A stretch of DNA of 35,249 bases from NCBI GenBank assembly GCA_020722685.1, contig DYKH01000051.1, positions 1 to 35,249 of the forward strand, read 5' to 3'. Shown here piece by piece: positions 7,673-15,978 of the stretch (positions within the stretch are counted from its first letter, which is position 1; each line of letters begins with the position of its first letter). The stretch comes from Caldithrix sp. Lineage in GTDB: Bacteria > KSB1 > UBA2214 > DYKH01. A model generated the notes under the pieces. It was given only the letters and a program-made list of their open reading frames with translations. It was not told where the DNA came from and did no database searches. Both the position numbers and the translations under genes were made by a program.

Positions 7673-9966
7673 AACACGTAGATGCTGCCTTGCACGTTCG
7701 CGGCGAATCCCAGTTTATGGACGATATCCATGAGCCATGCGGCCTGTTGCACGCCGCCGTTTATTCTTCACCAATCGCACATGGCCGAATTGAGTCTCTC
7801 AATACCGATCGGGCGCGGAAGGCAAGCGGAGTAGCGGCCATATTTACCGCCAAAGATATTCCCGGCGCAAACCAGATTGGTAATATCATTTTGGACGAGC
7901 CATTGTTGGCGGATAATGAGGTCCATTTTGTCGGCCAGCCGATTGCGATTGTGGTTGCTGAGAATTCTGATCTGGCGCGGGCAGCGGCGAAACTGATCAA
8001 ATGTGATTTTGCCGAACTGGATGTTTTCCTCGACGCCCGGGAGGCTTGTGCCAAGGGCCAACTGATCGCGCCGCCGCGTACTTTTTCTTTAGGAGATGTG
8101 GACATCGCTTGGCCAAAGTGCGATGTGATCGTAGAGGGTCGCGCGGATTCCGGCGGTCAGGAGCATATCTACCTGGAGACGCAAGGGGCCATGGCTTTGC
8201 CCATGGAAAACGGTGGGCTGAAAATCGTTTCCGCAACCCAGTCTCCTTCGAGTGTGCAGCGTATCATCGCCGGAGTCCTTGGTTTGCCAATGCACAAAGT
8301 GGAGGTGGAGGTGCCGCGCTTGGGTGGCGGCTTTGGCGGCAAAGAAGATCAAGCCACCGCCTGGGCAGCCATGCTCGCCTTGGCCGCGTTCCGACTGCAA
8401 AAGCCGGTGAAGATTTCCTTGCGCCGCAAAGAGGATATCTGTATGACCGGCAAGCGGCACCCCTATTCATCGGATTTCAAGATTGGTGTGACCCATGACG
8501 GTCGCATCCTCGCTTACGAGGTCGTCTTTTATCAGAACGCCGGCGCTGCGGCGGATCTTTCTACGGCGATTTTGGAGCGCACGCTCTTTCACACCACCAG
8601 CAGCTACTTTATCCCCAACGTCAAGGCCACCGCCTACAGTTGCCGGACCAATCTGCCGCCCAATACCGCTTTTCGTGGCTTCGGCGCGCCGCAAGCGATG
8701 TTCGTCATGGAATCGGCCATTTTCAAGGCTGCGGAAAAAATGGGGATGGATCCGTCCGTTATTCAAAAAAAGAATCTCTTGCAGGAAGGCGATCAATTTC
8801 CCTATGGCATGCAGGTGCGGAACTGTCGCTCACAACGGTGTTGGGAGGAAGCCGAGGAGCGATACGATTTTGCCAAAATAGGGAAGGCCTATACTCAGTT
8901 CAACGCGCAAAACCGATGGCAGAAAAAAGGCTTTGCCGTAATGCCGGTATGTTTTGGCATCTCTTTTACTTCGACTCACTTGAACCAAGCGAGCGCTTTG
9001 GTGCATGTCTATACGGATGGCAGTGTTAACGTCAGCACGGCGGCCGTAGAGATGGGCCAAGGGGTGAAAACCAAAATTCATGAGGTGGCTGCGCGGACGT
9101 TATCAATCAGTCCAAGCCGGATCAAGGTAGAGAATACCAACACGAGCCGAGTAGCCAATATGTCGCCCACTGCAGCCAGCACCGGAGCGGACATGAATGG
9201 TCAGGCCACGAAAATAGCCTGCGAAAATATCTTGTCCCGACTAAGAGCCGTGGCAGGCGGAAAGCTACAGACGGAGCAGTGGGACGCCATAGAAATAAAA
9301 GATGAAATAGTCCATTTCCGTGGCCGCAAAACCGACATCGGCTGGAACGAGCTGATCACGTTGGCCTATTTTGCTCGCGTCAATCTCTCCGCCCAAGCAC
9401 ACTATGCCACGCCCAACATCTATTTTGATCGCAAAATTGAAAAGGGTTCGCCATTCGCCTACCATGTTTATGGCACAGGGATCGTCGAGGTCACACTGGA
9501 TTGTCTGCGCGGTACCTATCAGATCGACGCGGTCAAGATTGTGCACGATTGTGGGACGAGTCTCAACGAGCTGGTCGACCGCGGGCAAGTGGAAGGAGCC
9601 GTAGTGCAAGGCCTCGGCTGGGTAACCATCGAAGAGCTTTTGCATGATCAAAGTGGCCGATTGCTTACAGATACTTTGACCACTTACAAAGTGCCGGACA
9701 TCTATTTTGCGCCGGCTGAGATTCAGGTGCATTTTCTGGAGAACGCCGACAATCGACCCGGACTGTTAAATTCCAAAGCCATCGGCGAGCCGCCTTTGAT
9801 GTACGGCATCGGCGCTTACTTTGCGCTGGTGAAGGCGATCAAGGCCTTTCGCGCGGATGCACCGATTCCCTTTTCTGCGCCGTTGACCCCGGAGAAAGTC
9901 TTGCTCGCATTGCACGGAGAATCTCAGGATTTGAATGGCCAGAAGGGGGAAGACGTCTTCAGGTGA
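7669..9966 (+). CDS. xdhB: Xanthine dehydrogenase large subunit (molybdopterin-binding)
   Basis: Catalytic subunit that hydroxylates hypoxanthine/xanthine at a molybdenum cofactor, 765 residues, normal for XdhB. Seen: moco loop LGGGFGGKEDQ (about 218-228), CRTNLPPNTAFRGFGAPQ (about 325-342), GISFTSTHLNQ, EMGQGVKTKI, and the final AIGEPPLMYGIGA. By alignment from memory with bovine xanthine oxidase, Glu226 matches E802, Arg304 (ILERTLFH) matches R880, Phe338 matches F914 and Glu707 matches catalytic E1261. These purine-binding residues being kept favours true xanthine dehydrogenase over aldehyde oxidase or CO dehydrogenase relatives. The start overlaps xdhA by 4 bp and the stop overlaps the next gene by 4 bp (GTGA). 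Confidence 0.94.
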   Translation: MKHVDAALHVRGESQFMDDIHEPCGLLHAAVYSSPIAHGRIESLNTDRARKASGVAAIFTAKDIPGANQIGNIILDEPLLADNEVHFVGQPIAIVVAENSDLARAAAKLIKCDFAELDVFLDAREACAKGQLIAPPRTFSLGDVDIAWPKCDVIVEGRADSGGQEHIYLETQGAMALPMENGGLKIVSATQSPSSVQRIIAGVLGLPMHKVEVEVPRLGGGFGGKEDQATAWAAMLALAAFRLQKPVKISLRRKEDICMTGKRHPYSSDFKIGVTHDGRILAYEVVFYQNAGAAADLSTAILERTLFHTTSSYFIPNVKATAYSCRTNLPPNTAFRGFGAPQAMFVMESAIFKAAEKMGMDPSVIQKKNLLQEGDQFPYGMQVRNCRSQRCWEEAEERYDFAKIGKAYTQFNAQNRWQKKGFAVMPVCFGISFTSTHLNQASALVHVYTDGSVNVSTAAVEMGQGVKTKIHEVAARTLSISPSRIKVENTNTSRVANMSPTAASTGADMNGQATKIACENILSRLRAVAGGKLQTEQWDAIEIKDEIVHFRGRKTDIGWNELITLAYFARVNLSAQAHYATPNIYFDRKIEKGSPFAYHVYGTGIVEVTLDCLRGTYQIDAVKIVHDCGTSLNELVDRGQVEGAVVQGLGWVTIEELLHDQSGRLLTDTLTTYKVPDIYFAPAEIQVHFLENADNRPGLLNSKAIGEPPLMYGIGAYFALVKAIKAFRADAPIPFSAPLTPEKVLLALHGESQDLNGQKGEDVFR

Positions 9967-10445
9967 AATACACTCGGGCAAATATCCTGCGCGGATTGAT
10001 CATCTATTCGACCGGCGATAGTATTGCTGCCGTCATTTTGGGTGAATATTGTCTCTCCCGAATGCTGGGCGTCATGCTGGTCGGTTCGACGGTTTATGCG
10101 TTGGAAATCCCCAACTATTTTGCTTGGATAGACCGGCGCGTAGTTCAAGATACTCGGCTGCTCTCCTCGCTGAAGCGGACCGCCTGGGCTCTGTTCTATT
10201 TCAATCCCCTTTGGATCGCCCGCCATTTGCTCTTTGTCAAGATATTTTCCGGACAATGGTCGGACGTCAACCCTAACTTGCTGGTGCTGGGATTGTGGTC
10301 TTTCTTGGCCAATGTCCCCATTTCCATAGCGGCGAATTACCTCATCCAGAATCAGGTGCCGCTCGGATGGCGATTCTTTGCCAGCGCCATATTTTCCGCT
10401 TTGATGGCCATCTACTACGCTTTGAGTGAAGCACTTTTCGCCTGA
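9963..10445 (+). CDS. Small polytopic membrane protein coupled to xdhB
   Basis: A 160-residue protein of unknown function. The GTG start at 9963 overlaps the xdhB stop (GTGA), so it is probably translated by coupling. Four hydrophobic stretches are visible, about residues 8-27, 32-48, 72-92 and 105-155 (the last probably two segments). The pattern of a GD near residue 18, a Gly-rich segment leading to PNYFAWIDR, then an NPLW...R stretch and a final VPISIAANYL...FFASAIFSALMAIYY recalls the eukaryotic Mpv17/PMP22 family layout, but this is a weak impression by eye. A transporter or membrane anchor serving the purine dehydrogenase is possible from the tight linkage; nothing in the sequence proves it. 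Confidence 0.7.
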   Translation: MKYTRANILRGLIIYSTGDSIAAVILGEYCLSRMLGVMLVGSTVYALEIPNYFAWIDRRVVQDTRLLSSLKRTAWALFYFNPLWIARHLLFVKIFSGQWSDVNPNLLVLGLWSFLANVPISIAANYLIQNQVPLGWRFFASAIFSALMAIYYALSEALFA

Positions 10446-10552
10446 AAATCCACGATTATTTTCTTCCTTTTCAGGGCCGGCTTTAATAAATTTGCCTGCC
10501 GAAAACCTATGCCATTAAACAACGACCAAGCAACCAAGAGGAGAGCCGCAAT

Positions 10553-11650
10553 ATGTCGATAGATTTTGACTATCCGTTATTCCCTCCAGCAACATTTTTA
10601 GTTCTTCTAAGCATTTTTGTAGCCATGGTGAGCGACCCATGCTTGGCGCAAATTGGCCTGCAATGGAAAATCCATGATACAAGGCGTCCCAATCCGCCTA
10701 TCATCGATCCCGGCACTCTTAGTACCCAAGAGCAGCCGGGCAAGCCGCCTTCTGATGCCATCGTGCTGTTCGACGGCAAGGATTTGTCTCAGTGGCGCGC
10801 CATGGACGGCGGCCCGACCAAATGGGTCGTCAAGAATGGCTACATGGAATGCGTCAAGGGCAGCGGCTACATTCGTACCCTGCAAAATTTTGGTGATTGC
10901 CAACTGCATATCGAGTGGGCGGCGCCGCTGCCTGTCGAAGGCACCGGACAGGGGCGCGGCAACAGCGGCGTGTTTCTGATGGGCAAATACGAGGTGCAGG
11001 TGCTGGACTCTTACAACAACGTCACCTACGCCGACGGCCAAGCCGCGGCCATTTACGGCCAGTATCCCCCGTTGGTCAATGCCTGCCGGGCGCCGGGTCA
11101 ATGGCAGTCCTACGACATCATCTTTCACGGCCCGCGGTTCGACAATGCGGGCAAGCTGCTTCGTCCCGCGCGCATGACCGTCCTGCACAACGGCGTGCTG
11201 GTGCAGGACAATGCAGAGATACTTGGTCCAACCATGTGGATGAACCGCCTTCCCTATGAGCAGCATCCGGAAAAACTTCCGCTATCTCTGCAAGATCATG
11301 GCAATCCGGTGCGCTACCGCAATATTTGGCTGCGAGAGCTGGTTCATCCGGAGCAGCCAGTGAAGGCACAGGAGAAGGAGATCACTTTGCCGGAGACTGT
11401 TTTGGACAAGTACGTCGGCCAATATGAGGTCAATCCTACCTTCACAATTACCATTACCAATGAGGGTGGGCAATTGATGGCGCACTTGTATGGCCAGGCG
11501 AAATACGCTCTCTATGCCGAAAGCGAGAAAAAATTCTTCTTCAAAGTGGTGGATGCGCAGATTACCTTCAATGTGAATGACAAGGGTGTTGTGGAAAGCT
11601 TGACCATGTATCAGGGCGGTGGAGAAATGCTGGGGAAGAAAATCAATTGA
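10553..11650 (+). CDS. Exported DUF1080 (3-keto-disaccharide hydrolase-like) protein with DUF3471-like tail
   Basis: A 365-residue exported protein. A hydrophobic segment at about residues 12-32 (ending MVSDPCLAQ) is a signal peptide. Residues about 60-265 form a concanavalin-like DUF1080 domain: AIVLFDGKDLSQWRA, NSGVFLMGKYEVQVLDS, GQWQSYDIIFHGPRF and YRNIWLREL are typical. The domain is now associated with hydrolysis of 3-keto-glycosides. The last 80 residues (DKYVGQYEV ... FFFKVVDAQITF ... GGGEMLGKKI) resemble the DUF3471 domain usually found at the C-terminus of beta-lactamase-like proteins, an uncommon partner. An AGGAG lies about 10 nt before the ATG. A strong hairpin terminator follows the stop. 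A second, differently built DUF1080 gene is at 23634. Confidence 0.85.
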   Translation: MSIDFDYPLFPPATFLVLLSIFVAMVSDPCLAQIGLQWKIHDTRRPNPPIIDPGTLSTQEQPGKPPSDAIVLFDGKDLSQWRAMDGGPTKWVVKNGYMECVKGSGYIRTLQNFGDCQLHIEWAAPLPVEGTGQGRGNSGVFLMGKYEVQVLDSYNNVTYADGQAAAIYGQYPPLVNACRAPGQWQSYDIIFHGPRFDNAGKLLRPARMTVLHNGVLVQDNAEILGPTMWMNRLPYEQHPEKLPLSLQDHGNPVRYRNIWLRELVHPEQPVKAQEKEITLPETVLDKYVGQYEVNPTFTITITNEGGQLMAHLYGQAKYALYAESEKKFFFKVVDAQITFNVNDKGVVESLTMYQGGGEMLGKKIN

Positions 11651-11656
11651 CGAAAG

Positions 11657-11690
11657 GCCCCGCCGGGATGAATTTTCCGCGGGGCTTTAT
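11657..11690 (+). terminator. Rho-independent terminator after the DUF1080 gene
   Basis: GCCCCGC (11657-11663) pairs perfectly with GCGGGGC (11679-11685). The loop is 15 nt and can pair further inside (CGG/CCG-type), and the right arm is followed by TTTAT. It begins seven nt after the stop codon and is flanked by AAAG/CTTT that could extend the stem. Confidence 0.7.
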
Positions 11691-11929
11691 CTTATCTACT
11701 CTCAACGATGATCCAGCCGTCGCTGCACCAGTGCTGAACTGATAAATTGCATTTTATTCTGACCATTTCATTTTGTATATTTCCCCCAGTTAAATGATTC
11801 GTAGGCGACGGTTTCGGTCAAGCAGCCGCGATGTGAGATCCACAACGTCGCTCAGGAATCCAGAATCGAATCAGCAGTTGAGCATCCGGTCCGGGCCGGC
11901 ACCGAATCGTCTTGCTGGGCAATCAAGGT

Positions 11930-13186
11930 ATGGATCATAAGTCACTCGATGCGGAGAGGAGAGGAAGATTGACCAGATCAGTCAATCGGGTGGACTTTTA
12001 TGTGGAGAGAGCCGGTCACATTCTTGTTGGCATTTTTGTGGCCGCCATGCCCTTTTCTATTTCCGTAACGCAAATGGCGCTCGGCTTGGCCCTAATTGTT
12101 TGGCTTGTACGATTGCTCATCCTCAAAACAGCGCAGGTTTGCCCGCTTTCGTTAGAATGGGCTTTTCTCGCCTTCATCGGTGCGGAAGTGCTCTCGTTGA
12201 TATTTTCCACCAATGTGCTGGAATCAATTATTTTCCTGAGAAGAATTCTTTTGATTCCTATCGTTTATTTGATTGCCTTTCATATTAAGGACGAAAAGAA
12301 GTTTAGACTCATTTTGACCATCTTTATTGTTTCTTTGACTCTGTACTCCTTTATAGGAATTCTAACCTATTTCACCACGCCCTCTGTGCGTGTGCGTCAT
12401 ATTCAAAACTCTATGACCACCGGCGGCATCACCATGATCGCCTCCCTTGCTTGTTTCGCGCTCATGCCGGGTCTGAAGGACAAATACCGGCGAAGGCTGC
12501 TGTTCATCTTTGGCAGCATTAACGCGATTTGCCTGTTTCTGACTTCCACGAGAAGCTCGTGGCTGGGTTTTCTGGCGGGAATTCTTTTTATCATATTTGT
12601 CACCAACAAGAAAGCGCTCGTAACCGTGCCTTTGTTGATGGCGGGCGTCTACTTTTTGACTCCTCAATCGATTTTTTATCACATGCAACACTTTTTCGAT
12701 CCGACTTGGGGCACCAACGTCGAGAGATTGGTCATGTGGAAAACGGGCTGGAGGATTCTGCAGGATTATCCCTTGGTAGGAATCGGAGACGTCGGCACTG
12801 CGCCCATTTTTCAGCGCTACGCTCCGCCTGAATTCACCTACCTGATCGGGCATTTCCATAGCAATTATGTGCACATCGCCGTCACATTGGGTATCATCGG
12901 ATTGGTCGCCTACTTGCTCATGATGACCAAGATTTTCTTTGCGCTTATCAAGGTTCGTTCGATTGCCGAAAAGGGCGACAGGTTATTTTTCGCGTGGAGC
13001 GCGGCCGCCATCGCCATTGCCATCGCGTTTCATATCAGCGGTTTTTTTGAATGGAATTTCGGCGATGCGGAAATCGTCACCCTCTTGTGGTTTACGGTTG
13101 GCCTATCGCTTGCCGTACTGCAGTTGCAGCGCAAGTCTATTAACCAGTCAGTATTCTCAGCTCCAATTGAGACGAGTCTTCCGTGA
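11930..13186 (+). CDS. O-antigen ligase (WaaL/Wzy-type) family membrane protein
   Basis: Polytopic inner-membrane protein of the O-antigen ligase/polymerase family, 418 residues from ATG 11930. About ten to twelve hydrophobic segments are visible. The large periplasmic loop and following segment carry the family pattern: RLVMWKTGWRILQDYPLVGIGDVG followed by GHFHSNYVHIAVTLGIIGLVAY, where the His in HSNY and the Arg before the loop are the residues normally needed. The STRSSWLG segment (about residue 205) is also typical. It would join or polymerise surface glycan. Start is uncertain: TTG 11912 and TTG 11969 (the latter just behind GGAGAGGAAG) are alternatives. The stop overlaps the SDR gene by 4 bp. 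Confidence 0.88.
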   Translation: MDHKSLDAERRGRLTRSVNRVDFYVERAGHILVGIFVAAMPFSISVTQMALGLALIVWLVRLLILKTAQVCPLSLEWAFLAFIGAEVLSLIFSTNVLESIIFLRRILLIPIVYLIAFHIKDEKKFRLILTIFIVSLTLYSFIGILTYFTTPSVRVRHIQNSMTTGGITMIASLACFALMPGLKDKYRRRLLFIFGSINAICLFLTSTRSSWLGFLAGILFIIFVTNKKALVTVPLLMAGVYFLTPQSIFYHMQHFFDPTWGTNVERLVMWKTGWRILQDYPLVGIGDVGTAPIFQRYAPPEFTYLIGHFHSNYVHIAVTLGIIGLVAYLLMMTKIFFALIKVRSIAEKGDRLFFAWSAAAIAIAIAFHISGFFEWNFGDAEIVTLLWFTVGLSLAVLQLQRKSINQSVFSAPIETSLP

Positions 13187-13950
13187 AACAAACCGCTTTA
13201 ATTACCGGCGCCTCCACCGGCATCGGCTATGAACTGGCAAAGGTGTTCGCTGCCAATGGCTTTGGTGCGGTGTTGATCGCTCGCAATCACGCCAAGCTTG
13301 GGCAAGTGGCGGAAGAATTGCAAGAAAAATTCTCCGTCCATGCCCATGTTTTGCCGAAGGATTTGTCGCTGCCGTCAGCCGCGCAAGAGATATATGATTG
13401 GTGCAAAAGCCGGGCACTACAAATCAACGTGCTGGTCAACAATGCGGGTTTCGGTGCGTACGGCGACTTTGTCGACTCAGACTTGCACAATATCTTGGAA
13501 ATGATTCAAGTGAACGTGACTGCCTTGGTGCATTTGACCAAGCTTTTCCTGCCGGATTTATTACAGCAAGCAAGCGCCAGAATTTTGAATGTCACTTCCA
13601 CCGCGGCTTTTCAGCCGGGTCCGCGCATGGCGATTTACTATGCGACGAAAGCCTTTGTGCTGTCATTCTCCGAAGCACTGGCGTCAGAGTGCGTCGGCAG
13701 TGGACTGACTGTGACAGCGCTGTGCCCGGGGCCCACGGCGACGGAGTTCCAAGCCAGAGCAAATGTCCTCGGCACAAGACTGGTCAAAACCGGTTTGATG
13801 CGCGCAGACAAGGTTGCATTGGCCGGCTACCGCGGTATGATGAAGGGGAAGAGAGTGGTCATTCCCGGCATCGTCAACAAACTCGCCGTGATGGTGGTGC
13901 GGTTTGCCCCGCGAAGGGCAGTCGCTGCGATTGTCAAAGCGCGGCATTGA
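13183..13950 (+). CDS. Short-chain dehydrogenase/reductase (SDR)
   Basis: NAD(P)-dependent oxidoreductase of the classical SDR family, 255 residues. The Rossmann motif TGASTGIG is at residues 9-16, the NNAG motif at about 86-89, and the catalytic Ser139, Tyr152 and Lys156 (YYATK) are all in place. CPGPTATEF follows as expected. Arg34 after the second strand (LIARN) suggests NADP(H). The closest general group is the YqjQ/DltE-like SDRs acting on lipids or ketones; the substrate cannot be read from sequence. GTG 13183 overlaps the end of the O-antigen-ligase gene (GTGA), so the pair is translationally coupled, hinting at a glycan- or lipid-related role. Confidence 0.9.
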   Translation: MKQTALITGASTGIGYELAKVFAANGFGAVLIARNHAKLGQVAEELQEKFSVHAHVLPKDLSLPSAAQEIYDWCKSRALQINVLVNNAGFGAYGDFVDSDLHNILEMIQVNVTALVHLTKLFLPDLLQQASARILNVTSTAAFQPGPRMAIYYATKAFVLSFSEALASECVGSGLTVTALCPGPTATEFQARANVLGTRLVKTGLMRADKVALAGYRGMMKGKRVVIPGIVNKLAVMVVRFAPRRAVAAIVKARH

Positions 13951-14052
13951 GCAAAGAACCGTAGCGCAGACGCGGATTCATGTTTTTGGCAAGACTGCTG
14001 TTTGACCGAATCTGGCGCGCACAGTTTAATAAAATGGAGGTGGGTAAAATTC

Positions 14053-14454
14053 ATGGCTAAGCAGCTTGAAGACAAAATCAGAGAGGAAGTGTGGCAGACG
14101 TTGCAGGCATTGAATCGCGCCTGGACACAAGGCAGGCCGGAAGACTAGGTCAATTATTTCCACCCGGATATGGTGGCGATTACGCCGACCAATCGATGGC
14201 GCATTGAAGGAGGCGACGCCTGTCTCGCCGGCTGGAAGGCCTTTGCCGACGCCGCCAAGATCCACTACTGGCGGGAAATGCAGCCGGACGCCCGCGTGTT
14301 TGCGGATACGGCGGTGGTGAGCTACTACTATGATATGTCCTTTGACATGGGCGGACAAACCATCCATGCGGAGGGACGCGACTTGTTCGTGTTTGTAAAA
14401 GAAAAGGGCAAGTGGTGGGCAGTTGCAGATCAGTTTTCGGCCTATCCGAGTTGA
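14053..14454 (+). pseudogene. NTF2/SnoaL-like (DUF4440-type) gene interrupted by an in-frame TAG
   Basis: From ATG 14053, preceded by GGAGGTGGG, the frame encodes a helical N-terminus and continues through a TAG at 14146-14148 (codon 32) into a clear NTF2-like cone-fold sequence: VNYFHPDMVAITPTNRWRIEG, ALINE-like strands, DLFVFVKEKGKWWAVADQFSAYP, stop at 14454. Homologous proteins usually read D-L-V in the EDxVNYFHPD motif, so TTG to TAG (one base) explains the break. TAG terminates other genes in this window, so recoding is unlikely. Options are a recent nonsense mutation, an assembly error, or a shorter product starting at ATG 14170 (94 residues), which would lack the first helix of the fold and has no clear ribosome site. 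Such proteins have varied or unknown functions. Confidence 0.75.
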
Positions 14455-14531
14455 TGGCGCAGTGGCCAGCTTCGTTTTGCTCAATACCATTGAAGTGAAA
14501 AAGTGAATCATATTGACCAATCGAGGGAATG

Positions 14532-14963
14532 ATGAAAATAGCGATCGGCTCAGACCATGCGGGCTACCAATATAAAGAGCAAATCAAACAGTATCTTCAA
14601 ACAAAAGGCCATGAGGTGAAGGATTTCGGCGCGTATTCCGACGAGCCATCGGACTATCCGGTTTTTATTCGTCCTGTAGCCGAAGCGGTGGCGCGCGGCG
14701 AATTCGAGCGCGGCATTGTCTTGGGCGGCTCCGGCAATGGCGAAGCAATCGTCGCCAATAGAGTGCGCGGGATTCGCTGTGCCATCTGTTGGAATCAGGA
14801 GACGGCGCGTCTCGCCCGCGAGCACAACGATGCCAATATGATCTCCCTGGGTCAGCGAATGATATCTCTAGAAGTGGCTTTGGAAATCGTTGAGACTTGG
14901 CTGACCACCGATTTCAAGGGTGGCCGCCACGAAAGACGGATCAAATTGATTGACTCGTTTTGA
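14532..14963 (+). CDS. rpiB: Ribose-5-phosphate isomerase B (mycobacterial-type, Glu catalytic base)
   Basis: Interconverts ribose 5-phosphate and ribulose 5-phosphate (or allose-phosphate analogues) in the pentose phosphate pathway; cytosolic; 143 residues, usual length. Seen: IGSDHAGYQYKE (residues 4-15), the phosphate-binding GGSGNGE (65-71), RGIRCAICW, REHNDANMISLGQRM and the C-terminal GGRHERRI. E. coli-type RpiB has a catalytic Cys in the loop before GTGIG; this protein has Gly there and instead carries Glu71 in GSGNGE, the arrangement known from Mycobacterium tuberculosis RpiB (Glu75). The start can be ATG 14529 or the immediately following ATG 14532; GAGGG lies just upstream of both. 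It is followed by a repeat-filled gap and purC. Confidence 0.92.
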   Translation: MKIAIGSDHAGYQYKEQIKQYLQTKGHEVKDFGAYSDEPSDYPVFIRPVAEAVARGEFERGIVLGGSGNGEAIVANRVRGIRCAICWNQETARLAREHNDANMISLGQRMISLEVALEIVETWLTTDFKGGRHERRIKLIDSF

Positions 14964-14974
14964 ACGAAAGGCAA

Positions 14975-15151
14975 TTGACCACGGAATCACACGGAAAGAC
15001 ACGGAAGCGTGTATTGCATTAGCATTGAGCGGGACATTTGCTGAATTTTGCCGAGTTTGAATCCTGAAGAAGCTGCACAGGAGGATTTGCCGTCAGCACC
15101 CGTATTTGTTTTCGTGTTTGTCCGTGTTATTCTGTGGTTTTCTGTGGTCGA
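14975..15151. repeat. Inverted word-repeat array (ACCACGGAA word) between rpiB and purC
   Basis: The left arm (14975-15009) repeats words like ACCACGGAAT / CACACGGAAA / GACACGGAAG. The right arm (15109-15151) read on the minus strand gives GACCACAGAA / AACCACAGAAT / AACACGGAC / AAACACGAA, the same word in the opposite direction. The two arms are about 100 nt apart and together could form a long imperfect hairpin. The gap between them has no ORF with family features. Confidence 0.7.
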
Positions 15152-15174
15152 TATTTTGCATAATTGAGGATTTC

Positions 15175-15972
15175 ATGCCCCTTGATTTTGACTCTCTGGA
15201 AAAATTAGCCGAAGGCAAGACAAAGATCATCTACGCCAATCCGGCGGACGCGAAAACCGTTTACATGAAGTTCAAAGACGACATTACCGCCGGCGACGGA
15301 GTCAAGCGCGATGTCATCGCCGGCAAGGCGTTGGTGGATTGGCAAACCAACACGGACATCTTCAGCTTGCTGAACAAGGCCGGAGTGCGAACCCATTACC
15401 TCTCCAGTCCGCAGGAAAAGGTCTGCCTGGTGCGCAAGCTGGACCGGAAGATCAATCTGGAGGTGGTCAGCCGGCGGGTAGCGACCGGTTCTATTCTTCG
15501 TTGGAGCAAAGTCGTCGAAGGGACGCGGTTCGATCCGCCCATCACCCAGTTCCATTACAAAGACGACCCCCTGCACGATCCCATGTTGGATGAATCTTAC
15601 ATTGATTTTCTCATCTCCTATAAGGGCGCTGATGAATACAAGAAAATGCGGGAGATGAACCAAGAGGTTTTCTTACATCTGGAAAAGGCTTTTGCGTTAT
15701 TCAATGTGCAACTGATCGATATCAAGCTGGAGTACGGCCTCATCGATGGCGAGGTGTACGTGATCGACGAAATCACCGGCGGCTCTTTCCGATTGTGGCC
15801 TTATGCCAAAGAAAAGCCCAATTTGAACCAGGCGAACGTGCTGAAAGAGCTAAATCCTGAAGGCAGACTGGACAAAGACACGTATCGCATGGGCGAAGAT
15901 TTGAATCAAGTGCTGTCCAAGTTTGAGCAGATTGCCAAGATCACGGCGAGGTTTGGCGAGCTTGCCGCATAA
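15175..15972 (+). CDS. purC: Phosphoribosylaminoimidazole-succinocarboxamide synthase (PAICS-like form)
   Basis: SAICAR synthetase of de novo purine synthesis: joins CAIR and aspartate using ATP; cytosolic; 265 residues. ATG 15175 follows TTGAGGATTTC, and the conserved N-terminus KLAEGKTKIIYAN begins nine residues in; an upstream TTG frame runs through the repeat and is rejected. Seen: ITAGDGVK (ATP-binding glycine/lysine region), VSRRVATGS (residues about 101-109, the Arg-rich substrate loop), and ITGGSFRLWP near residue 200. The long RRVATGSILRW...KDDPLHDP section and the missing DEVLTPDSSR motif (replaced by DEITGGSFRLWP) match the SAICAR domain of animal PAICS more than the short E. coli PurC (by eye). 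It stands alone, without other pur genes. Confidence 0.93.
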   Translation: MPLDFDSLEKLAEGKTKIIYANPADAKTVYMKFKDDITAGDGVKRDVIAGKALVDWQTNTDIFSLLNKAGVRTHYLSSPQEKVCLVRKLDRKINLEVVSRRVATGSILRWSKVVEGTRFDPPITQFHYKDDPLHDPMLDESYIDFLISYKGADEYKKMREMNQEVFLHLEKAFALFNVQLIDIKLEYGLIDGEVYVIDEITGGSFRLWPYAKEKPNLNQANVLKELNPEGRLDKDTYRMGEDLNQVLSKFEQIAKITARFGELAA

Positions 15973-15978
15973 ATCGAT

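Noticed and set aside
10607..11266. Minus-strand frame of 219 codons opposite the DUF1080 gene
   Set aside because: Shadow of a well-supported DUF1080 protein; lacks ribosome site and recognisable domain.
14053..14454. TAG read as a sense codon (pyrrolysine or code change)
   Set aside because: TAG terminates the GT4, GT39-like and nucleotidyltransferase genes in this window, and no Pyl genes or signal are seen.
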